A stretch of 64,000 nt of DNA, from positions 620,001 through 684,000 of the forward strand of contig CP048486.1 of the NCBI GenBank assembly GCA_025560025.1. The letters run 5' to 3'. The translations under genes and the position numbers were made by a program. The notes below the pieces were generated by a model that saw nothing but the letters and a program-made list of their open reading frames with translations, did no database searches and was not told where the DNA came from. Below are positions 47,885-56,918 of this stretch, in pieces (positions within the stretch are counted from its first letter, which is position 1; every line of letters starts with the position of its first letter). Source of the stretch: Agrobacterium tumefaciens (GTDB taxonomy: Bacteria > Pseudomonadota > Alphaproteobacteria > Rhizobiales > Rhizobiaceae).

Positions 47885-48955
47885 CTAGAGGCGATGTTCG
47901 GGAAACAAATTTCCGGCATGTTCGGCAAAATACGGCGAAAGATCTTCTGCACGCACCTCCTCCAGCCGCGCCGGCCGCCAGCGCGGATTGCGATCCTTGT
48001 CGACCAAGGCAGCGCGCACGCCCTCATAAAAATCATGGCCCCGCAATATTTCGGTCCCGGCGGCAAATTCGCGCTCCAAGCATTCGATGAGGCTCGCGCT
48101 TTCCCGACCGAGGCGAAGCAATTTCAGGGTCAGCTTCAGGCTGGTGGGGGAGCGTTTCTGAAGGGCCTCGAGGGTCTCTCGCGAAAACGCATCATCGCGT
48201 GCAGAAAGTGCCGCGAAAATCTCCTCCACCGTGTCGAAGCGGAATGTCGCGTCGATGATATCGCGGTTTAAAGCCAGCACACCTTCGCCCGCATCGCCGG
48301 CATAGGCCGCGATCGCCACCTCGATACCTTCAATATCCTTCGCCCTCGATAGATCCTCCACGAGAGATTCGAGACCCTCCGAAGGCATGAGATAGTCGGC
48401 GAAACCGGCATAGATCGCATCGGCGCCAGCGACGGCATTGCCGGTCAAGCCCAGCCAGGTGCCGCATTCGCCCGGCGCTTTCGGCAGAAGCCAGGAGCCT
48501 CCGACGTCTGGAAAGTAACCGATGCCCGTTTCCGGCATGGCGAGCCTTGTCCGCTCCGTGACGATGCGGTGGCTGCCATGGGCGGAAATACCGACGCCGC
48601 CGCCCATGACGATGCCGTCCATCAGCGCCACATAGGGCTTGCCAAAGCGGGCGATGCGATAATTGAGCGGGAACTCTTCCCGCCAGAAATCAAGCACCTG
48701 CGGATCACCCGCCTTGCCCAGATCATGAATGATGCGAACATCCCCGCCGGCGCAAAGGCCCCTTTCACCTTCTCCTGACAGCACCACACAGGAAACCTCG
48801 GGGTCATCCTCAAAACGGGCAAGCGCCTGAAACAGGAGGCGAACCATCGGCAAAGTCAGACTGTTGATGGCTTTCGGGCGGTTGAGGCGGATGATACCTG
48901 AGCCTCCCCGCTGCTCGACAATGACCTGCGCCTCCGCTTCGGTTGCAAGCTCCAA
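47885..48955 (-). CDS. 3-Hydroxyisobutyryl-CoA hydrolase (crotonase fold), TTG start
   Basis: 356 residues from TTG. The crotonase domain has CAGGDVRIIHDL and GGGVGISAHGSHRIVTERTRLAMPE, and the long C-terminal half matches HIBCH proteins (about 350 aa) rather than enoyl-CoA hydratases of about 260 aa. TTG at 48955 is chosen because AGGAGG lies five bases before it; the upstream GTG (48970) would put the ribosome site inside the gene. It hydrolyses 3-hydroxyisobutyryl-CoA in valine breakdown, linking it to the bkd genes at 9.8-13.3 kb. It is read in the same direction as sbp, with 173 bp between. Confidence 0.85.
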   Translation of the reverse strand: MELATEAEAQVIVEQRGGSGIIRLNRPKAINSLTLPMVRLLFQALARFEDDPEVSCVVLSGEGERGLCAGGDVRIIHDLGKAGDPQVLDFWREEFPLNYRIARFGKPYVALMDGIVMGGGVGISAHGSHRIVTERTRLAMPETGIGYFPDVGGSWLLPKAPGECGTWLGLTGNAVAGADAIYAGFADYLMPSEGLESLVEDLSRAKDIEGIEVAIAAYAGDAGEGVLALNRDIIDATFRFDTVEEIFAALSARDDAFSRETLEALQKRSPTSLKLTLKLLRLGRESASLIECLEREFAAGTEILRGHDFYEGVRAALVDKDRNPRWRPARLEEVRAEDLSPYFAEHAGNLFPEHRL

Positions 48956-49237
48956 GGTCCCCTCCTGCACTATTGTTCATCCGCCCATCTTGGCGGGGTT
49001 GGCGTCATCACGCAACGTTGATGTTGTCGTGTGGGAACGTCTTTCGCCTAAACCGCTTTCACCGGCGTAAAATGCCTGAAATCCGCTTTCGCAATGCAGC
49101 ATGTTTGCTTGACGCCCGGAAGATCATGGCATGTAATGCAACTTGGAAATGCCGGCATTGATTCCTGTCGAGCGTGTGCCGGACCAAGCGGGATGTCGCC
49201 TTCTCAAAGGCGCTGTAAACAGCAACGGGAGACGAGC

Positions 49238-49495
49238 ATGCAGGTTTCGGAAAACGAATGGATCAGTAAACGGGCCTATACCCTCTGGGAAAAGGAAGGC
49301 CACCCCCACGGCCGCGATGCGGAACATTGGGCACAGGCAAAACACGAATTTTCGCTTTTGAAGACATCGGAAGCGACGAAACCGGCGCAGCGCAAAAAGG
49401 CAGCTCCCAAGGCCGTTTCCGCTGAAGCCGCTCCGGACGCAGAGACGCCTGCAAAACCCAAGGCCCGTGCCCGCAAGGCTGCGGCCGCGAAATAA
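49238..49495 (+). CDS. DUF2934 small protein
   Basis: 85 residues. The conserved DUF2934 part is at 5-45 (ISKRAYTLWEKEGHPHGRD, then AEHWAQAK). The rest is a low-complexity Ala/Lys/Pro-rich tail with KPKARARKAAAAK at the end. The function of this family is unknown. ACGGGAGACGAGC precedes the ATG. A good terminator follows at 49528-49565. The basic tail could bind nucleic acid; that is inference. Confidence 0.8.
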   Translation: MQVSENEWISKRAYTLWEKEGHPHGRDAEHWAQAKHEFSLLKTSEATKPAQRKKAAPKAVSAEAAPDAETPAKPKARARKAAAAK

Positions 49496-49527
49496 GCGCC
49501 CGACCGATAGTCAAAGGCAGCATATGA

Positions 49528-49565
49528 AAAGCCCGACGAAATCTCGCCGGGCTTTGTCTTTTTAG
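49528..49565. terminator. Bidirectional terminator between DUF2934 and SH3 genes
   Basis: A 12-bp stem with one mismatch (49528-49539 with 49544-49555) has a short loop, GTCTTTTT on the plus side and a TTTT run on the minus side. It sits between two converging genes, so it can end both. Confidence 0.75.
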
Positions 49566-50353
49566 CGCGGGTCGCAACCCGGGTCGCCGATCCGGCATCC
49601 ACCCTGGGGGTTTTCCGAGGCGGGCGCACGACGTGGGTCATCCCACTGACGGCGTTCGGGACGGCGCTGACCTTCGTCCTGATTTGGCTGGCGATCGCGA
49701 TTGCGGTCGCGGTTTTCCTCTTCGAAGCGCGGGCGATTATCCTCACGGCGCGGCCTGTCACCCTGGTTTCTGTCACCCTGATTCCAGTCACCGTAACGGC
49801 GCTCCCAGCGTCCGTCATTCGGTCCGCCGCCCTGGCGCGGATCGCGCCATTCGTCACGGCGGCCGTCTCGCCACTCGTCGCGCGGACGCGGCCGGTCCCA
49901 GTCGCCACGCGGCGGCGGAGGGGCCACATTCCAGTAACCGCCGGAGGGCGGCGGGCGACGCCAGCGATCACGCTCGCGATAGAAATCGCGGTCGCGGTAA
50001 TAACGGTCCCAGTAACGACCGGCTTCGAAGGTGATCACCGGAACGCCGAGATCACGATAATAGCGTGGCTCCACATAGACCCGGTTTTGCCGGTACGTCG
50101 TCTGAATATAGCGACCGGCGACCCAGCCGCGACCGCTAACGAAAGAGACGTCGCACCACGGCGTATCGGACAGGCAGCCATGCACCGTCAAGGGCGCGCC
50201 CGCCGAGATGACAACGACGGCCGGATAGGCCGTGCTCGGGCCGGAGCGCATATTCACATTCGCGGTGGCAAAGCCGCGCGTCGCGGCTTCGGCAAGTGCC
50301 GGCGCGGCGAGCATGGCCACCAGCGCTATTGCGCCAAACAGTTTTTTCTTCAC
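49562..50353 (-). CDS. Periplasmic SH3-domain protein with Arg/Asp/Trp-rich tail
   Basis: 263 residues from GTG at 50353, preceded by GAGGAGAAAGAA. A signal peptide ends about residue 23 (ALAEA). A bacterial SH3 domain follows at 25-90 ([26 protein letters not shown]). From about residue 115 the sequence becomes highly repetitive and charged ([25 protein letters not shown]), ending with two cysteines in [13 protein letters not shown]. Secreted SH3 proteins often bind peptidoglycan. The tail is unlike its neighbours and looks disordered. No enzyme domain is visible. Confidence 0.8.
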   Translation of the reverse strand: MKKKLFGAIALVAMLAAPALAEAATRGFATANVNMRSGPSTAYPAVVVISAGAPLTVHGCLSDTPWCDVSFVSGRGWVAGRYIQTTYRQNRVYVEPRYYRDLGVPVITFEAGRYWDRYYRDRDFYRERDRWRRPPPSGGYWNVAPPPPRGDWDRPRPRDEWRDGRRDEWRDPRQGGGPNDGRWERRYGDWNQGDRNQGDRPRREDNRPRFEEENRDRNRDRQPNQDEGQRRPERRQWDDPRRAPASENPQGGCRIGDPGCDPR

Positions 50354-50611
50354 TTCTTTCTCCTCAAGCAAAGGCCCGCTTTGCCCATGTCGGCATCCAT
50401 CGCTGTCGATGGACGAGTATGCGTTCCGCATACTGCCACGACCGGAAAATACGCGTTCCTCCATGAACGCAGCATGAAACAAATGAGGCGCCCCATCGGT
50501 TCCACCTGCGGCAATGAGGCACCCGACAATTTGCCGGCGGAATGGACCGCCGGTCTTGACTTCGGGGGGCAATCATCCGACTTCAATGCAACAGCAATAT
50601 GGAGCAGAACC

Positions 50612-51358
50612 ATGAGCGAAACCGCAAAGACGACCGTCGACCAGAGCGAGGTGGATCGCTTCTCCGCGATGGCTGCGGAATGGTGGAGCCCGACGGGCAA
50701 GTTCCGCCCGCTGCATAAATTCAATCCCGTGCGGCTGGAATATATCCGCAACCGCATCTGCGACAATTTCGGCCGCGACCCGAAAGCGCACCGCCCGCTG
50801 GAAGGGCTGCGCGTGCTCGATATCGGCTGCGGCGGCGGTCTTCTTTCCGAGCCGGTGGCGCGTATGGGCGCGGATGTCGTGGGCGCCGATCCTTCGGAAA
50901 AGAATATCGGCATCGCCTCCACCCATGCGCGGGAAAGCGGTGTGACCGTCGACTACCGCGCCGTGACCGCCGAACAATTGCTGGAGGCCGGCGAAACCTT
51001 TGACGTCGTCCTCAACATGGAGGTGGTCGAACATGTGGCCAATGTCGATCTCTTCGTCACCACCTGCGCGAAAATGGTGCGCCCCGGCGGGCTGATGTTT
51101 GCCGCCACCATCAACCGTACGCTCAAAGCCCGGGCGCTCGCGATCTTCGCCGCCGAAAACGTGCTGCGCTGGCTGCCGCGCGGCACACATCAGTATGAGA
51201 AGCTGGTTCGTCCGGAAGAGCTTGAGCGGCCGCTGGTGGCAAGCGGCATGGATATCGTCCACCGCACCGGCGTCTTCTACAACGTGCTGCAGGACAGCTG
51301 GAATCTTTCGCCGGACATGGATGTCAATTACATGATGCTGGCGAAAAGGCCGTCGTAA
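50612..51358 (+). CDS. ubiG: Ubiquinone biosynthesis O-methyltransferase
   Basis: 248 residues. The SAM motif [19 protein letters not shown] is near 68-86, and the N terminus [23 protein letters not shown] and [13 protein letters not shown] is diagnostic of UbiG. It performs both O-methylations in ubiquinone synthesis at the membrane surface. It ends in a repeat at 51379. The region 50354-50611 upstream is shared with the divergent SH3 gene and should hold both promoters; I saw nothing else in it. Confidence 0.95.
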   Translation: MSETAKTTVDQSEVDRFSAMAAEWWSPTGKFRPLHKFNPVRLEYIRNRICDNFGRDPKAHRPLEGLRVLDIGCGGGLLSEPVARMGADVVGADPSEKNIGIASTHARESGVTVDYRAVTAEQLLEAGETFDVVLNMEVVEHVANVDLFVTTCAKMVRPGGLMFAATINRTLKARALAIFAAENVLRWLPRGTHQYEKLVRPEELERPLVASGMDIVHRTGVFYNVLQDSWNLSPDMDVNYMMLAKRPS

Positions 51359-51378
51359 ACTAGTGCGCCCAACTCTCC

Positions 51379-51452
51379 GTCATGGTCGGGTTTGACCCGA
51401 CCGTCGATTTGCGAACGTTGGGATGCATCCTCGGGTCAGGCCCGAGGATGAC
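51379..51452. repeat. Mosaic palindrome between ubiG and DUF1178 gene
   Basis: A 74-bp element bounded by GTCAT (51379-51383) and ATGAC (51448-51452). Two inner hairpins are GGTCGGG/CCCGACC and CATCCTCGGG/CCCGAGGATG. It is the same design as the elements at 24677 and 35921. It sits between two converging genes. Confidence 0.75.
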
Positions 51453-51490
51453 CTTGCTTATTGGTCGATATCGTCAAAACCGAATGAAGT

Positions 51491-51919
51491 TCAATTAACG
51501 TCGTCAGGCAGCACCGGCAGCGGCGCAATTTCAATGCCCTCGTCCAGCAGGGCCTTGGCATCCTGAGCCGAGGCATGGCCGATGATGCCGCGTTCGTCGG
51601 CCTCGCCATAGTGGATCTTGCGGGCCTCTTCGGGAAATTTATTGCCGACATCTTCCGCATTCGCGCGAATATTGGCGACGGCTTCACGGATTTTTGCCAG
51701 CGCTTCTTTTTTCGCCGTATCCATGGCGAGTGTCTGGCGTTCATCCTTCTTGCGGGCGGTGGAGACCGAAGGCGCCATCAGAAGCTTGGAGACCTGCACC
51801 GAATTGCAGACCGGACAGGACAGGAAGCCGCGCTGCAACTGATTGTCGAAATCGTCACTCCCGGAAAACCAGCCTTCGAACTCATGGCCCTTGTCACAGG
51901 CCAGCGCATAACGGATCAC
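51491..51919 (-). CDS. DUF1178 family protein
   Basis: 142 residues. An N-terminal zinc-ribbon-like part has CDKGHEFEGWF and CPVC around residues 9-40. A helical, charged middle follows (ALAKIREAVANIRANAEDV) and the family's conserved YGEADERGIIGHASAQDAKALLDEGI. The family has no known function but commonly lies beside the carbon-nitrogen hydrolase and grx genes in alphaproteobacteria. Its start overlaps the stop of the preceding hydrolase gene by 4 bp. Confidence 0.88.
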   Translation of the reverse strand: MIRYALACDKGHEFEGWFSGSDDFDNQLQRGFLSCPVCNSVQVSKLLMAPSVSTARKKDERQTLAMDTAKKEALAKIREAVANIRANAEDVGNKFPEEARKIHYGEADERGIIGHASAQDAKALLDEGIEIAPLPVLPDDVN

Positions 51920-52776
51920 GCCGCCTCACCTCCGGCAGATTTCAGGGGAACAACCGTATCCAGCGCGAATTCGCGGGAATTGCGCAGATTGGGAATTTTT
52001 CCGCGCGCGGCAGCCACGAGCGACGTGTCGATCTCGGCGAAGATAATCTCTTCACCGGCGCCACCGGCAATTGCCAGCACCTTGCCCCATGGATCGATGA
52101 TGATGGAATGACCGAAGGTTTCGCGCCCGTCCTCATGCACGCCGGCCTGTGCGGCGGCAATGACAAAAGCACCATTTTCAATAGCGCGGGCGCGCAGCAG
52201 AATTTCCCAGTGGGCTTCCCCCGTCTGGCGGGTGAAGGCGGCCGGAACCGTCAGAACCTCGGCGCCGGCAAGCGCTTCCGCCCGGAAAAGCTGCGGAAAC
52301 CGAACATCGTAGCAGATCGCAAAGCCGAATTTTGCCAGCGGAAGTTCGGCGACACGCGCCTCGACGCCGGGTTCATAGGCAGCGCTTTCGCGCCAGCTCT
52401 CGCCATTGTCGAGATCGACATCGAACATGTGGATCTTGTCATAGCTGCAGATACGCGAACCATCCGGCGCGAAGAGAAAACCGCGATTGGCGATCTTGCC
52501 ATCCGGACGGGCAATCGCCGTCGAACCGACATGGACATGAATGCCGAGTTCGCGTGCCAGCCGCGCGGCGGTCGCGACAATAATATCGCCGTCATCATCA
52601 CGCAGCTGGGCGCGCAGCGCCTGCCGGTCCTTCTGGATGGCGCCGGTCATTTCCGGCGTCTGGACATAGACAGCACCTTCAGCTGCAGCGGCACGCACCA
52701 GGCGCTCCATATCGGCAGCATTTTTTACCGGGTCGACGCCGGATCGCATCTGAATGGCGGCAGCCTTGAAAGTCAT
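51916..52776 (-). CDS. Carbon-nitrogen hydrolase (Nit2/omega-amidase type)
   Basis: 286 residues. The nitrilase triad is complete: Glu42 in TPEMTG, Lys114 in YDKIHMFDV and Cys155 in GFAICYDVRFPQLFR. The motifs match the Nit1/Nit2 group, which repairs dead-end metabolites (deaminated glutathione or omega-amides of oxoacids). The ATG at 52776 follows GGAGGACGTG. In the same run as grxC, the deaminated-glutathione role is attractive but inferred. Confidence 0.9.
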   Translation of the reverse strand: MTFKAAAIQMRSGVDPVKNAADMERLVRAAAAEGAVYVQTPEMTGAIQKDRQALRAQLRDDDGDIIVATAARLARELGIHVHVGSTAIARPDGKIANRGFLFAPDGSRICSYDKIHMFDVDLDNGESWRESAAYEPGVEARVAELPLAKFGFAICYDVRFPQLFRAEALAGAEVLTVPAAFTRQTGEAHWEILLRARAIENGAFVIAAAQAGVHEDGRETFGHSIIIDPWGKVLAIAGGAGEEIIFAEIDTSLVAAARGKIPNLRNSREFALDTVVPLKSAGGEAA

Positions 52777-52805
52777 CACGTCCTCCACGCCCGGAATAGA
52801 GCCGA

Positions 52806-53060
52806 TCAGGCGGCCAGCATAATGTCGAGTTTACCGGCACGCTCCAGCGCATGCAGATCATCGCAGCCGCCGACATGCTCGCCATTGATGAAGATTTGCG
52901 GGAAGGTCGTCCCGCCGGATTTCTCGATCATTTCCTGCCGGTATTCCGGCGTCGTCGTGGCGTTATATTCAGCGTAGTCGACGCCCTTGCTGTCCAGCAG
53001 CGCCTTGGCGCGCGCGCAATAACCACAAAAATCCCGCGTATAGATCGTCACCGGTGCCAT
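52806..53060 (-). CDS. grxC: Glutaredoxin 3
   Basis: 84 residues, the usual size. The active site is CGYC (Cys12, Cys15), with Gly in place of the common Pro, and GTTFPQIFINGEHVGGCDDL holds the cis-Pro and glutathione groove. It reduces disulfides and ribonucleotide reductase using glutathione in the cytosol. The start at 53060 is ATG; the ribosome site is weak. It lies 30 bp before the hydrolase gene and 60 bp after comF, on the same strand. Confidence 0.93.
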   Translation of the reverse strand: MAPVTIYTRDFCGYCARAKALLDSKGVDYAEYNATTTPEYRQEMIEKSGGTTFPQIFINGEHVGGCDDLHALERAGKLDIMLAA

Positions 53061-53120
53061 GTTCTTCCAAGCCTCGCAAACATGCGCCGAAGCGCACAAT
53101 TTCCTCATCGCATTCAGGCT

Positions 53121-53912
53121 TCATATAGGCGCGGAAATGGCCATTGCAAAGGTCAAAACGGTCACTTCCGCGGCACCCGCTTTCCTTAGCGCACGGCTTG
53201 CCGCACCGACCGTCGCACCCGTGGTGTAAACATCGTCAACCAGCACCACACGCTTGCCGAAAATTCCCATTTCCCGACCGGATGATATTGCAAAAGCACC
53301 GCGCATATTGTCCCGCCGGGCAAGTGCCGAAAGCCCCACCTGCCGCTCGGTGGGCTTTACCCGCAATAGCGTATCCACAAGCAGGGGCTTGCCGGCGGCC
53401 TTGGCCAGATGCCGTGCCAGTTCAGCAGACTGATTGAAACGGCGACGCCAGAAACGGTGGCGATGCAAGGGCACAGGCACGATGCAATCACAGGCGTCAA
53501 CCGTCCCATCACTCGCTCTCAGCATCCACAGTGCCATAAGCCGGGCAAGATCGGTCCGGTCCTGATATTTCAGCCGATGCACGAGCTTGCGGGCGGTTCC
53601 CTCATGGCTTGCGGCTGCGCGCAGACGATCAAAGGGCGGCGGATTTGCGATAGCCTCAGCGCTCACAGCGCCTTCGCCGTGATTCCGGGAAAAGGGAATG
53701 CCGAGAATCTCGCAAAACGGGCGATCGATGAAGCTGACATCCCGCCAGCAATCGGCACACAGGGCGCCCTCGCCGCCCGTCATGCGGGCGCATCCGGCGC
53801 AGGTCGGTGGATAAACCATGCGGAAGGCCGAGCGCAATGTGATACGTGCCGCCGCCGACACGGCAGCGGACTTCGACAGCAATCCCGAAAACAGATCATC
53901 GCCAGCACCCAT
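53121..53912 (-). CDS. comF: ComF family phosphoribosyltransferase-like protein
   Basis: 263 residues. The N-terminal zinc ribbon has CAGCARMTGGEGALCADC. The PRTase fold has VVLVDDVYTTGATVGAASRAL, the PRPP-binding motif. ComF proteins help internalise or process single-stranded DNA in natural transformation and are widely kept in non-competent bacteria. The gene is divergent from the methyltransferase at 54056, and the order comF-grxC-hydrolase-DUF1178 is typical of the Rhizobiales. Confidence 0.92.
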   Translation of the reverse strand: MGAGDDLFSGLLSKSAAVSAAARITLRSAFRMVYPPTCAGCARMTGGEGALCADCWRDVSFIDRPFCEILGIPFSRNHGEGAVSAEAIANPPPFDRLRAAASHEGTARKLVHRLKYQDRTDLARLMALWMLRASDGTVDACDCIVPVPLHRHRFWRRRFNQSAELARHLAKAAGKPLLVDTLLRVKPTERQVGLSALARRDNMRGAFAISSGREMGIFGKRVVLVDDVYTTGATVGAASRALRKAGAAEVTVLTFAMAISAPI

Positions 53913-54055
53913 GAGGTTGACTTTACCGCCGAACGGGTGCCTTTGCGAGAGCGATACGGTCCGGTTTCATCCCGGCAAAACGATGCCCAAGCGGCATGAC
54001 AGCAACGATGCGGCCCGCCGATCCCGAAGGCGATGGAGGCCGAGCAGGCAAGACG

Positions 54056-54937
54056 ATGGATATTCTCTTTGACCAGGCCCTGATTGAACAAAACCGTCAC
54101 CGGGCGTGGAGCCGGCGTGACGACAAGGCCCTGTTCCTTCTCGACATGGCAGCCGAGGAGCTTGCCGACAGGCTCGCAATCGTCGAGCGCCGGTTCGAGA
54201 CCGCAATCGAGCTGCATGGCGGAACGGGCGTCACTGCCCGGCGCGTGGCCGAGACCGGCAAGGTGGATATTATCCGCCGCATCGAGACCGAGAGCAGTTT
54301 TACGACGGATGGAAATATCCCCGAGGCCGCTTCCATGGAGCATCTGCCGCTAGAGGAGGCCTCCGCCAATCTCGTCGTTTCGCCGCTTGCCCTGCATCTT
54401 ACCAATGATACGCCCGGTGCGTTGATCCAGATAAGGCGGGCATTGAAGCCGGACGGGCTGTTTCTCGGCGCCATTCCCGGCAGCGGCACCTTGCAGGAAT
54501 TGCGCGACGTGCTTTTGACGGCAGAGGCGGAACTGACCGGCGGCGCAAGCCCGCGCGTCATTCCCTTTGCCGATGTCCGCGACGTCGGTGCGCTTTTGCA
54601 GCGCGCCGGTTTTGCGCTCCCTGTCACCGATTCGGAAACATATACGGTACGTTACGACTCGATTTTTCCCCTGATGCGCGACCTGCGCGCCATGGGCATG
54701 GCAAATCCGCTGGCAAGCCGCAGCAGAAAACCGCTCGATCGGGCGTTTTTCCTGCGGGCAGCGGAACTTTACGCCGAGCGTTATTCCGATCCGGATGGGC
54801 GGATAAGGGCGACGTTTTCCATCATCTATGTTTCAGGCTGGGCGCCGCATGAGAGCCAGCAGAAACCGCTGAAGCCCGGCTCCGCCAAGATGCGCCTTGC
54901 CGACGCTCTGAAGACAACTGAGGTGAAACTGTCCTGA
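54056..54937 (+). CDS. SAM-dependent methyltransferase/hydroxylase, NDUFAF5-like
   Basis: 293 residues. Start MDILFDQALIEQNRHRAW and FLLDMAAEELADRLAIVERRFETAIELHGG is the N-terminal pattern of alphaproteobacterial BioC/NDUFAF5-type proteins. SMEHLPLEEASANLVVSPLALH and GLFLGAIPGSGTLQELRDVL complete the fold. The usual glycine-rich GxGxG motif is weak here. Homologs assist respiratory complex I (arginine hydroxylation) in mitochondria; the bacterial role is inferred. ATG 54056 rather than 53996 gives the family N terminus. Confidence 0.82.
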   Translation: MDILFDQALIEQNRHRAWSRRDDKALFLLDMAAEELADRLAIVERRFETAIELHGGTGVTARRVAETGKVDIIRRIETESSFTTDGNIPEAASMEHLPLEEASANLVVSPLALHLTNDTPGALIQIRRALKPDGLFLGAIPGSGTLQELRDVLLTAEAELTGGASPRVIPFADVRDVGALLQRAGFALPVTDSETYTVRYDSIFPLMRDLRAMGMANPLASRSRKPLDRAFFLRAAELYAERYSDPDGRIRATFSIIYVSGWAPHESQQKPLKPGSAKMRLADALKTTEVKLS

Positions 54938-54952
54938 GCTACCGGGGCGGTT

Positions 54953-55144
54953 TCAGCTGTTGGCGAAAGTGTCGGCGATAAGCTGGAACACTGTATTGAT
55001 ATTGCCGCTGATGGCGGTTGCGCCACCGATGAGTGCGGCGGAAATCAGTCCGACAATTAAGCCATATTCGACCGCGGTCGCGCCACGTTCGTCCTTATAG
55101 AAACCGATCAAAAAATGCAGCACAGGATATTCCCCATCCGCCAT
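54953..55144 (-). CDS. Flp/Fap-type pilin, orphan
   Basis: 63 residues. The prepilin site is GATAVEY with cleavage after Gly and Glu at position 5 of the mature form, followed by the hydrophobic GLIVGLISAALIGGATAI segment. Mature length about 42 residues. ATG at 55144 gives a 21-residue leader; a GTG at 55123 would give a more typical 14-residue leader and has a fair GATGGGG site, so the start is uncertain. No cpa/tad secretion genes are nearby. It would be processed by a prepilin peptidase encoded elsewhere. Confidence 0.85.
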   Translation of the reverse strand: MADGEYPVLHFLIGFYKDERGATAVEYGLIVGLISAALIGGATAISGNINTVFQLIADTFANS

Positions 55145-55240
55145 CCGGTGCGCTCAGCCAGCCGGCATTATGACATATTGAAATCGGATTTATCTTAAGG
55201 CCGAGCGCATGAGGGATTCGTTACCGATGATGGTAAACGA

Positions 55241-55555
55241 TCAGCAACCGCTCTCATTGCTATAGCCAGTGACGACACAGGGCATTTCCGGCATCGGCTG
55301 TGTTATGCTGCGACGGATGGAATAGGTCTTGCCGGCATCGGTCTTCTTGATGGAGCCGGTGCTTATCATGTCGTAATTATCGGGGAACTGCGCAACCCGG
55401 GTCGAGGACTTGCCTGCCAGCATGGGGGTGACGATCAGGGAGAGAGCGATCACCGCCGTCCCGAAAAGCAGGGCGACGTTGAGAACGCCGGTGCGACGGG
55501 ATTTATTGGAATAAGAGTGACGACCTTCCACCGTCTTCCAGAAATCCTCGTTCAT
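55241..55555 (-). CDS. Single-pass membrane protein, unknown function
   Basis: 104 residues. A positively charged cytoplasmic start is followed by one membrane helix at about 26-46 (VLNVALLFGTAVIALSLIV) and a periplasmic tail with two Cys in MPCVVTGYSNESGC. ATG at 55555 has GAGGTTGGTC before it. I do not recognise a family. It lies upstream of the orphan pilin on the same strand, with about 96 bp between them, so it may be co-transcribed. Confidence 0.72.
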   Translation of the reverse strand: MNEDFWKTVEGRHSYSNKSRRTGVLNVALLFGTAVIALSLIVTPMLAGKSSTRVAQFPDNYDMISTGSIKKTDAGKTYSIRRSITQPMPEMPCVVTGYSNESGC

Positions 55556-55713
55556 GACCAACCTCGTCTCGCGCAGTTTACCGCTTCTTTAGATTAACAA
55601 TCTGCCAGAGGGTGCTGAACGATCTCTTAACGCAGCCCCGTTTTGGCACGGCAAAACCGGGATACATTGCCTTTTCACGAAGCTGTTACGGCGTGAGGCA
55701 CGCCAGCTGCGCT

Positions 55714-56127
55714 TTAAAGCAGGTCCTGAAGGAAGGGAATGAGTGGCTCGTCGGCCGGTGGCATGGGGTAGTCGCGCAGAGCCTGCGGCTTCACCCATTT
55801 TATCGCCTGCCCTTCCCGCCCATGGGCAATGCCCTCGTAACGACGGCAGACATAGAGCGGCATCAGCAGATGAAAAGTCTCGTAGGTGTGGCTGGCGAAA
55901 GTCAGCGGCGCAAGGCAGGCGACCTTGGTTTTCACACCGAGTTCCTCATCCAGTTCACGGACAAGGGTTTCCTCCGGCGTCTCACCGTGCTCCACCTTAC
56001 CGCCGGGAAACTCCCAGAGACCGGCAAGCGACTTGCCTTCCGGACGCTGGGCCAGAAGGATGCGGCCATCCTGATCGAGCAGGGCACAGGCGGCGACCAG
56101 CAGGATTTTTTTGCCCGCTTCACTCAT
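55714..56127 (-). CDS. mutT: MutT-type Nudix hydrolase
   Basis: 137 residues. The Nudix box GGKVEHGETPEETLVRELDE continues into ELGV at about 42-65, with all catalytic acidic residues present. It would clean 8-oxo-dGTP from the nucleotide pool. Its start overlaps the GNAT gene stop by 4 bp. It ends the minus-strand argJ-GNAT-mutT run, a common rhizobial order. The 158-bp region after it (55556-55713) holds nothing obvious. Confidence 0.92.
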   Translation of the reverse strand: MSEAGKKILLVAACALLDQDGRILLAQRPEGKSLAGLWEFPGGKVEHGETPEETLVRELDEELGVKTKVACLAPLTFASHTYETFHLLMPLYVCRRYEGIAHGREGQAIKWVKPQALRDYPMPPADEPLIPFLQDLL

Positions 56128-56900
56128 TCTCCCGCACCCTTGCGCCAGTAGCGATAGCTATAGGCCTCGCTGAAACCGAATTTTTCGTAAAGCGCAATCG
56201 CGGGTGCATTGGTTGAAACAACCTGCAACCAGGCGCTTTTGGCGCCGCTGATCCTGGCCCACCGCAGCGCTGAGGCCAGAATCTGGGTGCCAAGCCCCCT
56301 CTGGCGCTGCGACCTGGCAACATCGAGCGAGAGGATGCCGGCCAGATCGTTGTCCTGCACGCAGATGACGGTCGCAAGCGCGCTGCCTTCAACTTCCTCG
56401 TTGATGAACAGGCCAAGCGTCGGCTTGATCGAGCTGACGATTTCCGCAATCGCCGGCCTCTGGGCCGGGTCGCCATCGCTGACCTTGATGCTCGCTTCGA
56501 CAAAGCGGCCAATATCGTGGCTAGGCAGGCTTACGAGGGTTTCCGGCAATTCCATGCCGGCAAGATCAGCCGTCATGACCTTGACCTCTTCGAAAACGGA
56601 CCAGCCATCGTCCAAGAGAAAAGCCTTGAGCTGCGGCGGCATCAGCGTCGTTTCACGCACCACCAGCTGGCGGCCGAAATCCTCGAAACGCTTGCGCGCC
56701 TTTTCCAGCCGCACCGCGCAATTGCCGTAATCGGAAGGGTCGAGCGGCACCACGCAGTTGATGCGCTTGGAGGGGTGCGAACCCGTGAGGCGAATTTGCC
56801 AGCTGCCATCATACATCACCGACGAGGCCGGCCATGCCCGGAAGCTGACGGCTTCCAGACGGCGAACAAGCGGCAGATTGACGGCCTTGTTTTCCTGCAT
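56124..56900 (-). CDS. GNAT family N-acetyltransferase
   Basis: 258 residues. The acetyl-CoA binding motif is SQRQRGLGTQILASALRWA near residue 200. The first half is a longer N-terminal domain of unclear role (GSHPSKRINCVVPLDPSDY). The substrate is not predictable. ATG 56900 is chosen; a TTG at 56915 with GGAG before it is possible. It lies 18 bp after the argJ stop and overlaps mutT by 4 bp. Confidence 0.86.
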   Translation of the reverse strand: MQENKAVNLPLVRRLEAVSFRAWPASSVMYDGSWQIRLTGSHPSKRINCVVPLDPSDYGNCAVRLEKARKRFEDFGRQLVVRETTLMPPQLKAFLLDDGWSVFEEVKVMTADLAGMELPETLVSLPSHDIGRFVEASIKVSDGDPAQRPAIAEIVSSIKPTLGLFINEEVEGSALATVICVQDNDLAGILSLDVARSQRQRGLGTQILASALRWARISGAKSAWLQVVSTNAPAIALYEKFGFSEAYSYRYWRKGAGE

Positions 56901-56918
56901 TCTCTTCGGCTCCAACGG

